DNA from: DATCRE01 sp964235605
GTDB lineage: Bacteria > Bacteroidota > Bacteroidia > Cytophagales > Cyclobacteriaceae
Assembly (NCBI GenBank): GCA_964235605.1
Contig: CAXSCR010000003.1
Location: 124,001-188,000 of the forward strand
DNA: 64,000 nt
Reading direction: 5' to 3'
Below the pieces are notes generated by a model. That model was not told the DNA's origin, ran no database searches, and worked only from the letters and a program-made list of their open reading frames with translations. The translations under genes and the position numbers were made by a program. The number at the start of each line of letters is the position of its first letter. Positions within the stretch are counted from its first letter, which is position 1. Shown here piece after piece: positions 18,599-26,459 of the stretch.

Positions 18599-19147
18599 CT
18601 ACCAGGTAATAATATAAGTACAACTGTCGCCCCCATTTAAACGCGTTTCGCTAGATGAATCTAGTTGAACATCAAATATAAATGATGTGGTCGGAACAAA
18701 CTTTTTTACAAGTGTACTGATTATGCCGCGATCGAATTCACTTGGGTATGGATTTTTGCAAATCATGACGGCAGTTCGTTTACTATCATCATACTCTTTT
18801 AAAGTATAATGACCGATCTCGCCACCTCGGTGGTTGAGATGATAGGCTACATCAATAGAAAAAAGTGCTTTTTGAAGGTTATCTATTTCGCTAGGGAAAA
18901 TAGCATTTCCGGGTATCGCCTCGCCTATGGCAAAAAGCGTATGCATGCCTAATTCTTCCGAAATTTCCTTAAAAGCATCCAACCAGGCCTGTTGACTATA
19001 CCATCCTGCGGAATGTGGCGCTAAAATACCATGCTTTTCCATAATTTTAGTACGCGTTGAACGCCCAGCTTCTAAGGCATTAACAACTGCCAATACAGTT
19101 TGACCATTTACTTCAACACCATCCTGAAAAGGAATAAATTGCGCCAT
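18599..19147 (-). CDS. V4R/HNOB-like ligand-sensing domain protein
   Basis: A 182-residue soluble protein. The blocks 'GWYSQQAWLDAFKEISEELG', 'SIDVAYHLNHRGGEIGHY', 'KNPYPSEFDRGII' and the C-terminal 'DSCTYIITW' match a Bacteroidota family related to small-molecule sensing V4R/HNOB-type domains. The conserved His and Tyr in the centre and the Cys near the end could bind a ligand or metal, but this is inference. It diverges by 118 bp from a PAS histidine kinase and response regulator, which suggests it takes part in the same signalling system. No DNA-binding or output domain is present. Confidence 0.6.
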   Translation of the reverse strand: MAQFIPFQDGVEVNGQTVLAVVNALEAGRSTRTKIMEKHGILAPHSAGWYSQQAWLDAFKEISEELGMHTLFAIGEAIPGNAIFPSEIDNLQKALFSIDVAYHLNHRGGEIGHYTLKEYDDSKRTAVMICKNPYPSEFDRGIISTLVKKFVPTTSFIFDVQLDSSSETRLNGGDSCTYIITW

Positions 19148-19265
19148 AAGTAATTGAAATTCAATCTCAAAATACGATTATAATTGAAAAGATTGAATAT
19201 ATGTAGGTTTTTGAAACTCAATACCTACTAAGTCCAACCTAAAAATTATACTTTTAGCTAAAATT

Positions 19266-21119
19266 ATGGACTTAAAAAACGCCGCTCCCACTGATTTCTT
19301 GAGGTCCATCCTAGAAAGTCCGAAAGGTGTTGTGATTTTTAGTTTGGATAAAAACTACCAGTACACAACTTTTTCTGAAAGCCATAAAGCTGAAATTAAA
19401 ACAATTTGGAATGTTGAGATTGCCGTTGGCGTGAGTGTGCTCGCGGTTATACTAAATGAAGTTGACCGTGAAAAAGCCAAAGCCAATTTTGATAGGGCAC
19501 TTCAAGGTGAATCTTTTGTATTAATAGAAGAATATGGCGATGTAGACCATCAGCGTATTTTCTATGAAAATAGATATGCACCTGTAAAGGATGATGAAGG
19601 CAAAATAATCGGTGTCTCTGTTTTTGTGATCGATGTCTCTGAACTGAAACAGGTTGAGAATGCCTTAAAATTAAGCAAGCAAAGACTTCGATTAGTACTA
19701 AAATCTATTCCTGATTCCATATTCAGAATTAATACAGATGGAACCTATCTCGATTCCTTAACTGAACTAAGCAATGGCGATCCATCCCCCTTGTTAGGGA
19801 AAAATATTTCAGATAAGTTATCGCCTAAGATATCATTGCAATACAAAAGGGCTATTAAACAGTGTCTGTACTTACAAACTATTCAAACGCTAGATTACGA
19901 GATATTAAATAATGGTTTACAACAAACCTTAGAGGCTAGATTCATACCTTTTAGCCAAGAAGAAGTACTCGTGTTAGTAAGGGATATTACATCCCAAAAA
20001 AGAACCGAACTGGAAATATTAAAACTTTCTTTAATAGCTGAACACACCGTTAACGCCGTTATCATAACCGATGCAAGTGGAAATATTGAATGGGTTAATG
20101 AAGCCTTTACGCGAATCACAGAATATAGCTTACCTGACGTAATTGGTAAAAAGCCTGGGTCAGTTTTACAAAAAGAGGAAAGTGACCCCGTGTTGTGCGC
20201 GTATATGCGCGAAAAAATTAAAGCTAAACTACCCTTTATTGTTGAAATCATAAATTACACAAAATCAGGAAGGAAATATTGGGTGCATATAAATGCACAA
20301 CCTATCTTCGAACATACAGGGTTAGTAACTAAATTCTTTGCCATTGAAACTGACATTACCGAGAGAAAAATGGCAGAGATTAAAATTGTTGAACAGAATA
20401 CCAGGCTGACTTCAATTACAGAAAATCTGACACGGAAGAATGAGCAGTTAGAGGAGTTTACACAAATCGTTTCCCATAACCTTCGCTCTCCGATTGGCAA
20501 TATCAGCGCGTTAATTGAACACCTGCATTCAACACAAGACGAAAGCGAACGGCTGGACATCATCAACCACCTTAAGCTTTCTACCAAGTCAATCATGTTA
20601 ACTTTAAATGAATTGAACGATGTACTGAAAATAAAATATGCAGGGCACATAGTAAGAGAAGTCATTGATCTGCAAAAGGTCTATGAAAAAGTAAAGGGAA
20701 TGCTGTTATTACAAATTAATGAAATTAAGGCAGATGTAACCGCTGACTTCAAAAACGCACCAATTATTTTATACCCTCCAATTTACATTGAGAGCGTTAT
20801 ACTTAACCTACTAAGCAATGCATTAAAATATTTTTCTCCAGATAGAAAAACGTTAATTCATTTCGAATCCTGGATTGAAAATAATTCGGTTATGATGAGC
20901 GTTAATGATACAGGATCAGGGATTGATCTTGAGCGATACGGCCACCAGGTCTTTAAATTAAGGAAAACTTTCCATCGGCATTCTGAAAGCCGTGGTGTTG
21001 GGCTTTTCCTAATCAAGAATCAAATCGAAACAATGGGTGGCGAAATAACGATTAGTAGTGAAGTGAATATGGGAACCACCTTTATAATAAATTTTGGAAT
21101 CGACAGCTATGAAAAATAA
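19266..21119 (+). CDS. Soluble PAS-domain sensor histidine kinase
   Basis: A 617-residue kinase with no membrane segment, so it senses an internal signal. Three PAS-like modules (about 10-125, 138-245 and 255-370, the last with a PAC-type end 'FAIETDITERK') precede a HisKA-type dimerisation helix with phospho-acceptor His404 in SHNLRSP. The ATPase domain has the N box at Asn518 (LLSNALKYFSP), the G1 box DTGSGI (548-553) and the G2 box SRGVGLFLIK. No LOV cysteine motif was found. It overlaps the response regulator gene by 11 nt, so they are probably coupled. In the divergent promoter region a GTAGGT/ACCTAC inverted repeat (19203-19228) is a possible operator. Confidence 0.92.
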   Translation: MDLKNAAPTDFLRSILESPKGVVIFSLDKNYQYTTFSESHKAEIKTIWNVEIAVGVSVLAVILNEVDREKAKANFDRALQGESFVLIEEYGDVDHQRIFYENRYAPVKDDEGKIIGVSVFVIDVSELKQVENALKLSKQRLRLVLKSIPDSIFRINTDGTYLDSLTELSNGDPSPLLGKNISDKLSPKISLQYKRAIKQCLYLQTIQTLDYEILNNGLQQTLEARFIPFSQEEVLVLVRDITSQKRTELEILKLSLIAEHTVNAVIITDASGNIEWVNEAFTRITEYSLPDVIGKKPGSVLQKEESDPVLCAYMREKIKAKLPFIVEIINYTKSGRKYWVHINAQPIFEHTGLVTKFFAIETDITERKMAEIKIVEQNTRLTSITENLTRKNEQLEEFTQIVSHNLRSPIGNISALIEHLHSTQDESERLDIINHLKLSTKSIMLTLNELNDVLKIKYAGHIVREVIDLQKVYEKVKGMLLLQINEIKADVTADFKNAPIILYPPIYIESVILNLLSNALKYFSPDRKTLIHFESWIENNSVMMSVNDTGSGIDLERYGHQVFKLRKTFHRHSESRGVGLFLIKNQIETMGGEITISSEVNMGTTFIINFGIDSYEK

Positions 21120-21516
21120 AAGTATCTGTGTAGGCATCGTAGATGATGATGACACTTTTCAGTTTATCACATTAAAAGCAGTAAACTCTATTGCTTCAGA
21201 TAATACTGTATTACCATTTTCAAGCAGTATTGATGCGCTGAAATTTCTTAAGAAGAACGCAAAGCTTCCTGATCTTTTACCCGACCTATTACTGGTGGAT
21301 ATCAATATGCCTGTAATAGATGGGTGGATGTTCCTGGAAGAGTTTCATTTATTTCAAGACAAAATAGCTAAGCAAATAGATATTTACATGGTTAGCTCCT
21401 CAATAGATTTTAATGATATTGAGCGCGCCAAGCAAAATAAAAACATTCTTGAGTATTTGACTAAACCCATCTCGAACGAAAAATTTAAGGAACTACTAAC
21501 AAGAACAAAGCGTTAA
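21109..21516 (+). CDS. Single-domain response regulator (CheY-like)
   Basis: About 135 residues comprising only a receiver domain. The acidic pocket is the DDDD stretch near residues 12-15, the phospho-acceptor is Asp64 in LLVDINMP, and the conserved Lys is Lys119 in YLTKP (numbering from ATG 21109). The start at 21109 is preferred over an earlier non-ATG start because the receiver fold begins at once after MKNKSICVGIVDDD. The gene overlaps the end of the kinase gene by 11 nt and should be its cognate partner. With no output domain it must act by protein-protein contact or as a phosphorelay intermediate. Confidence 0.9.
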   Translation: MKNKSICVGIVDDDDTFQFITLKAVNSIASDNTVLPFSSSIDALKFLKKNAKLPDLLPDLLLVDINMPVIDGWMFLEEFHLFQDKIAKQIDIYMVSSSIDFNDIERAKQNKNILEYLTKPISNEKFKELLTRTKR

Positions 21517-21540
21517 AACGATCCCCTCTAATTGCCAAGC

Positions 21541-22026
21541 ATGGATCTATCACGATTTCAGGAACAGTCAAAAAATAAGTCTGTTGAAAACAAAAAGTTT
21601 TTATTGGGCTTAAAGAAGAAAGATGCACGTAAAGTTGACGACACCTTTCACGAAACACATGACGAAGTTTTTGAAGAACTCAATTGTTTAGAATGTGCCA
21701 ATTGCTGTAAAACTACCAGTCCTATATTTTATCAGAATGATATTGAGCGTGTAGCGAAATCACTACGCTTAAAACCTGGCGAATTTATAGATCGATACTT
21801 ACGCATAGATGAGGATAAAGATTATGTTCTACAATCTTCACCTTGCCCCTTTCTTGATTCAGATAACTATTGCAAAGTTTACGACGATAGACCTAAAGCC
21901 TGTCGTGAATATCCACATACCGACCGCAAAAAGATGGTTCAAATCATGGACCTTACCCACCAAAACACCTTGGTATGCCCAGCTGTTTTACAAATCGTGG
22001 AACGCTTGAAATCGCTTTTCAAGTAG
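21541..22026 (+). CDS. YkgJ-family cysteine-cluster protein
   Basis: About 161 residues. The protein carries the cysteine pattern of the YkgJ/UPF0153 family: CLECANCC near the first third, CPFL and C-KVYDDRPKACREYP in the middle and one C-terminal Cys (LVCPA). In this family the Cys residues are thought to bind zinc or an iron-sulfur cluster, but the function is unknown. The chosen ATG (21541) begins MDLSRFQEQSKNKS; the frame extends only to a TTG three codons earlier. It follows the response regulator by 24 nt and may share its transcript. Soluble. Confidence 0.8.
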   Translation: MDLSRFQEQSKNKSVENKKFLLGLKKKDARKVDDTFHETHDEVFEELNCLECANCCKTTSPIFYQNDIERVAKSLRLKPGEFIDRYLRIDEDKDYVLQSSPCPFLDSDNYCKVYDDRPKACREYPHTDRKKMVQIMDLTHQNTLVCPAVLQIVERLKSLFK

Positions 22027-22224
22027 TTGGTATTGGCCTAAGGTTAACAATCGGCTAGCCACAGCAATTTACCATTCAATACCAAAATACCTGCTTAATA
22101 AGCTTAATAATGGTTTAGGGTTCAATAATTTCTAAGTATCTTATCTTTAATTCCTGGCCACACGAACAGATCATCAATACGTAACGGACTTTCGGTCGTG
22201 GATTGTGGAGTTTAAAAACTAGTC

Positions 22225-25200
22225 ATGATTTGGAAACATAAAATAAGGCTGCTATACGCCTTAATTTATTTTAACGTTATAGGAATAACGAATGCTGGCA
22301 CGGATCCAGGATTGAAGTTTATTGAAAACAAAAATCAATGGCCTTCACCAATCCATTTTTCAGCAAAGATGCCTGGTGGAAATATATTTCTTCAACCCGG
22401 GCGATTCAGCTACTATGTATTTGATGCACAGAAGCTGCATGATATACATGAACAGAACCATACCAATAGCGAAGTTAACCAGTCCTACTCCGACAATAGT
22501 ATTAGAGAACATCTTTTGTTTGTAGATTTTATCGGTTCAAATAAAGATGCCATACCTCAACCTATTGGTATGTTACCCACATATTATAATTATTTTATTG
22601 GGGGTGACTCTAACAAATGGGCACACGGCGCAAACTCGTATACAGGCGTACTATACCAAGACTTTTATGAAGGCATAGACCTCAAAATCTATTCTGTTAA
22701 CGAAAACTTTAAGTATGATTACATAGTAGCACCGCTAGGCGATCCAACGAAAATTCTTGTTCGTTATTCTGGTGCTGACAACATTTACCTAGATAATGGA
22801 AACCTATTTTTAAAAACATCTTTAGGTGATATAATTGAAAAACGTCCTTATGCTTATCAGATAATCAATGGAAAAAAAGTTGAAGTCGTTTGTAAATATG
22901 TTTTACAAGGCAAGCAAGTTTCGTTTCATTTTCCCGATGGCTATGACGCGTGCTATGAATTAACAATTGATCCCGTTCTTATTTTTTCCACCTATTCAGG
23001 TTCTAGCGCAGATAACTGGGGAAGTACAGCTACGCCGGGAGAAGGTGGTAAACTGTATTCTGCTGGTGTTACTAATCCAAGTAGAGGCGGTGGTGCGTTC
23101 CCTGTAAGAGGAGGGCCATTCCAAACTGCTTACGCTGGCATGTACGACATAGGAATTTTAAAATATGACTCTGCAGGCAAGACGCTTCTGTACGCATCTT
23201 ACCTGGGTGGGGACGATTCTGAATCACCGCATAGTTTGGTTATGAATTCAAATGAAGAGTTAATTGTATTTGGCACCACCAGTTCATACAATTTTCCTAC
23301 AACAACAGGTGTTATAGATAGAACATTTAACGGTGGTACGCTGGTGGCACATGTTGTAATGTATACCAATGGTTCTGATATGTTTGTAGCGCGTATCAGT
23401 AAGGATGGTAAGAGCCTATTATCTTCCACCTACCTTGGTGGATCTAATAACGATGGACTCAACCCAATTGAGGGTGGTCTAGTCCGAAATTATGGAGACC
23501 AACTACGTGGCGATGTTATAACCGACGAACTTGGAAACATTTACATTAGTTCAGTGACTTCTTCATCAGACTTCCCTGTCACGAAAGGACTCGATACGTT
23601 ATATAACAATGGCGGCACAGATGCCGTGTTAGTAAAGTTAAATCGTGAATTGACAAATATAATTTGGGGTACTTTTCTTGGTGGTGACGGAGCAGACGCT
23701 TCGCATACACTTAAGCTAGACAAGGATAAAAATGTGTTCATTGCGGGTGGTACCAATAGCACAGATTTTCCGGTAACTGATGAAGGCTATCAAACAACAA
23801 ATGCAGGAGAGGAAGACGGCTGGATTGGTAAAATTAAGAATGACGGAAAGGAGATCATTTCTGCTACCTACACCGGAACTTCTGAATTTGATCAAATTTA
23901 TTTTTTAGATATAAATGAAGATGAAGACGTTTATGTTTATGGACAGACTGCCGGTAATTTCCCCGTAACTACCAATTCATTTAAGCCAGGAAGCGGACAA
24001 TTTTTACAGAAGTTTAAAAATGATTTATCTAGCTCAATTTTTTCTACTGTCTTCGGATCTGGTAGCGGCATACCCGATATCTCGCCTACAGCTTTTTTAG
24101 TAAATGAATGCAATAATATTATCATGGCCGGATGGGGTGGTGACATAAATAGTAACCTCGGCTATTGGCCAAGTAGTACCCACGGAATGCTTACAAGTGA
24201 GGATGCCTACCAATCAACCACCAGTGGTTCAGACTTTTATTTCATTGTATTAACAGAAGATGCTAGCCAACTATTATATGCAACCTACCTCGGAGGCAGT
24301 GATTCTAAAACGCATGTTGACGGAGGTACCAGTCGCTTTGATAAGGGAGGTATAGTGTATCACGCCGTATGTTCAGGATGCGAATATTTAAATGAAACAG
24401 GTCACTCAACCTCAGACTTTCCAACTACCGACGGCGCCTGGTCAGCAACAAACAATAGCACGAATTGTAATAACGCTGCTTTCAAATTTGATCTATCAAC
24501 ATTGAAAGCCCGCTTACAAACCAATACTACAATTTTTGACATGCCTGGTTTCAATAGGGTATGCATGCCCAATTTGATTGTATTCGAAAATAAATCTATC
24601 GGTGGAAAAAAATATGAATGGGACATGGGTGATGGAACTACTAAATTGTTACTAGACACCAATTACTTTGAATATGAATATGGTGCCATCGGAGATTACG
24701 TTGTTAAACTAAAAGCAATTGATGAGGGCACATGCATAGGCACAGATATAGCGTCAACAGTGGTGCATGTATATGAGCCTAGAGTTACAATTCAGGATGA
24801 TCAGGCGCTTTGTTTTGGTACGCCCTTTTCACTACAGGCATATAATAGCGACAACAATAGTCACAACGATTATTTTAACTGGACTACCAACAATAATTCA
24901 TTTGAATCACATGATTTCAATTATACGCACATAGTAAATCCACCAGAAACAACTGAATACTATGTTACTATTACTGAAGGGGAAGGCTGCATCCATAAAG
25001 AGAGCGTACAACTCACTGTAATTCCAAACGTTGAGTTAGACTTTGAATTTAAGCGTCCAACAGATTGCTTTTCACGACCTACCATTGAGCTTAGAACTAC
25101 CTTAAAATCAGAAGATGCCGATCAAATATTCTATGACTTTGGTGACGGCCAAACATCTGATGCAGATGAAGTAGAACACACCTACACTTCTGATAATACC

Positions 25201-25542
25201 TATCATGTAAAACTAGTTGGTACCCGTGAGTTCTGTGTTTATGAAAAAGGAATTGATGTACCGATCTACACCATAAAAGTACCCAACGTTATTACCCCTG
25301 CACAGAAAGAAAAGAATGATACATTCACAATTCAATATGGCGATGTAGCTGGCGCTACCCCAGCTAACTATGGATTAAAAGTATCTGTTGTAATCTACAA
25401 TCGCTGGGGCCGACCGGTTTATGAATCAGAAGATTACAAATATGATTGGGCAGCAGAAGGACTTGCAGGTGGTGTTTACTTCTACGATGTTGAGATAGAA
25501 GGCCGCTCAAGTTGTAAGAGTTGGATACATGTAATTAAGTGA
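22225..25542 (+). CDS. SBBP/PKD surface protein with gliding-type T9SS C-terminus
   Basis: A 1105-residue exported protein. After a signal peptide (about 1-24), residues 25-240 match the N-terminal module of SBBP proteins ('FIENKNQWPSPIHFSAKMP'). Residues about 250-750 contain several beta-propeller (SBBP) repeats recognisable by 'YLGG.D...' cores such as 'ASYLGGDDSESPH' and 'STYLGGSNNDG'. PKD domains follow near 782-850 ('YEWDMGDGTTK') and 955-1015 ('FYDFGDGQTSD'). The end is a type B (gliding-associated) sorting domain ('VVIYNRWGRPVYESEDY', 'GGVYFYDVEI'). It should be secreted by the type IX system and exposed on the surface, perhaps for adhesion; ligand unknown. Monocistronic, followed by a repeat island. 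Confidence 0.9.
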   Translation: MIWKHKIRLLYALIYFNVIGITNAGTDPGLKFIENKNQWPSPIHFSAKMPGGNIFLQPGRFSYYVFDAQKLHDIHEQNHTNSEVNQSYSDNSIREHLLFVDFIGSNKDAIPQPIGMLPTYYNYFIGGDSNKWAHGANSYTGVLYQDFYEGIDLKIYSVNENFKYDYIVAPLGDPTKILVRYSGADNIYLDNGNLFLKTSLGDIIEKRPYAYQIINGKKVEVVCKYVLQGKQVSFHFPDGYDACYELTIDPVLIFSTYSGSSADNWGSTATPGEGGKLYSAGVTNPSRGGGAFPVRGGPFQTAYAGMYDIGILKYDSAGKTLLYASYLGGDDSESPHSLVMNSNEELIVFGTTSSYNFPTTTGVIDRTFNGGTLVAHVVMYTNGSDMFVARISKDGKSLLSSTYLGGSNNDGLNPIEGGLVRNYGDQLRGDVITDELGNIYISSVTSSSDFPVTKGLDTLYNNGGTDAVLVKLNRELTNIIWGTFLGGDGADASHTLKLDKDKNVFIAGGTNSTDFPVTDEGYQTTNAGEEDGWIGKIKNDGKEIISATYTGTSEFDQIYFLDINEDEDVYVYGQTAGNFPVTTNSFKPGSGQFLQKFKNDLSSSIFSTVFGSGSGIPDISPTAFLVNECNNIIMAGWGGDINSNLGYWPSSTHGMLTSEDAYQSTTSGSDFYFIVLTEDASQLLYATYLGGSDSKTHVDGGTSRFDKGGIVYHAVCSGCEYLNETGHSTSDFPTTDGAWSATNNSTNCNNAAFKFDLSTLKARLQTNTTIFDMPGFNRVCMPNLIVFENKSIGGKKYEWDMGDGTTKLLLDTNYFEYEYGAIGDYVVKLKAIDEGTCIGTDIASTVVHVYEPRVTIQDDQALCFGTPFSLQAYNSDNNSHNDYFNWTTNNNSFESHDFNYTHIVNPPETTEYYVTITEGEGCIHKESVQLTVIPNVELDFEFKRPTDCFSRPTIELRTTLKSEDADQIFYDFGDGQTSDADEVEHTYTSDNTYHVKLVGTREFCVYEKGIDVPIYTIKVPNVITPAQKEKNDTFTIQYGDVAGATPANYGLKVSVVIYNRWGRPVYESEDYKYDWAAEGLAGGVYFYDVEIEGRSSCKSWIHVIK

Positions 25543-25737
25543 TTCAATAATATCATGATTCGTGACTATTCAAGGTGCTGTAGTTGTGATGATCTGATTC
25601 ACAACAGAGATTGGACTGTTGAAATAATAAGATAAGAATTACGTGAAGACAACCCAGAAATTCCATTTAACTCAAACAAAATATCACATATCCAGGTCTG
25701 TGTCCTCACCATAGCCGTCAACCTAAGATGAGTCTCA

Positions 25738-25862
25738 GAGGGACGGTATATTGGTAGCCTGGAATTTCATAGAGATATAAGTCCTGTAGGAACGGTATAT
25801 ATCGTACCTACGGCACTTATTTTTCCTTATAATGTTATGATCTACCGATATATCATCCCTAC
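25738..25862. repeat. Three units of a GTAGGGACG-type repeat
   Basis: Related 20-21-nt units occur three times: GAGGGACGGTATATTGGTAG (25738-25757, plus), a plus-strand variant at 25786-25806 starting GTAGGAACGG, and an inverted unit at 25842-25862 that on the minus strand reads GTAGGGATGATATATCGGTAG less its first base. Unit 2 also lies in a 45-nt imperfect palindrome (about 25776-25820). The block sits between a lone half of the REPIN palindrome (GGTCTGTGTCCTCACC at 25695-25710) and a matching right part at 25894, as if it had inserted into one REPIN copy. Confidence 0.55.
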
Positions 25863-25893
25863 GGGATTTTGTTAGGTTACGTCTACTAGTAGA

Positions 25894-25940
25894 AACACAG
25901 ACCGTGATTATGGTTTAAGATTTAGACACCTCAAAACATG
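25894..25940. repeat. Partial REPIN-like copy (hairpin end and tail)
   Basis: The segment begins ACACAGACC and continues with a tail resembling TATGGTTTAAGATTTAGACAC, the same tail that follows the right hairpin of copy 1 at 17176-17210, in the same orientation. Only half of the hairpin is present. It is probably the right end of the copy whose left end is at 25695-25710. Confidence 0.55.
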
Positions 25941-25974
25941 ATACTATAACCTTTTAACCCTTGCCCATATCCAT

Positions 25975-26081
25975 GGTCTGTGTCCTCACAGACCTATTAC
26001 AGCCTCCGCAGGATTAATGCTCTATTGTTCATTCAAAGCTTGTGTCGGGGTTTCCTTTCACAGTCTGTGAGGACACAGACC
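25975..26081. repeat. REPIN-like palindrome pair, copy 2
   Basis: Hairpin GGTCTGTGTCCTCACAGACC (25975-25994) and its near reverse complement (26062-26081, one mismatch in the stem) flank a core of 67 nt. Compared with the reverse complement of copy 1 (17052-17175), the first hairpin, the adjoining CTATTACAG and short blocks of the core are shared. The right hairpin ends only 8 nt before a duplicated gene fragment at 26090. Confidence 0.7.
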
Positions 26082-26089
26082 ATGGTGGG

Positions 26090-26141
26090 AGGACAATTTG
26101 TACAATGCGCGATATCGGTAGTTTGACTAAATGGAATTTCA
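26090..26141 (-). pseudogene. 52-bp duplicated tail of the AddB-like gene
   Basis: This segment matches 26487-26538, inside the last codons of the nuclease gene, at 48 of 52 positions and in the same orientation. Read on the minus strand it encodes EIPFSQTTDIAHCTNCP against EVPFSQTTDIAHCTNCP in the gene; three of the four base changes are synonymous and one is Val to Ile. It breaks off within the cysteine motif, next to a REPIN hairpin. It has no start and is not a gene on its own. Confidence 0.8.
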
Positions 26142-26150
26142 TCACCCGTT

Positions 26151-26327
26151 CAGCTCCGTAGGAGCTTACTGTTTATAGAAAACAATGGACATTTTTTTCG
26201 CTCCATAGGAGCCTCCTGAAAACTACCTCTATTTGTGAGAATTAACGTAACACATATTAGGTGGCTCCCATGGAGCCTGATCTATTAAATTATAATTTTC
26301 TATAAACACGATGCTCCTCCGGAGCTA
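26151..26327. repeat. Composite four-hairpin element with inverted ends
   Basis: The outer parts are inverted copies of each other: a GCTCCGTAGGAGC hairpin followed by TGTTTATAGAAAA (26153-26182), and TTTTCTATAAACA followed by the hairpin GCTCCTCCGGAGC (26297-26325). Two more hairpins lie inside, GCTCCATAGGAGC (26200-26212) and GGCTCCCATGGAGCC (26263-26277). There is no reading frame. The structure is that of a small MITE-like or REP-cluster element. The remaining DNA to 26459 shows nothing further. Confidence 0.65.
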
Positions 26328-26459
26328 GAGCAGAAGGTAGCTTAAAACTTATAGTATAATTATTTATTGTCATTGTGTCCACCAACTATTGCCGACACTA
26401 ATCATGATACAGTTTTAAAAACCCAACCTTATTGGTGCTGCATTCAATTAACACAATTT

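Noticed and set aside
19266..21119. Blue-light LOV domain in the histidine kinase
   Set aside because: The third PAS module lacks the photoactive Cys motif (NCRFLQ type).
25543..26459. CRISPR array
   Set aside because: The repeats are hairpins in both orientations with irregular spacing and differing sequence; there are no equal spacers and no cas genes.
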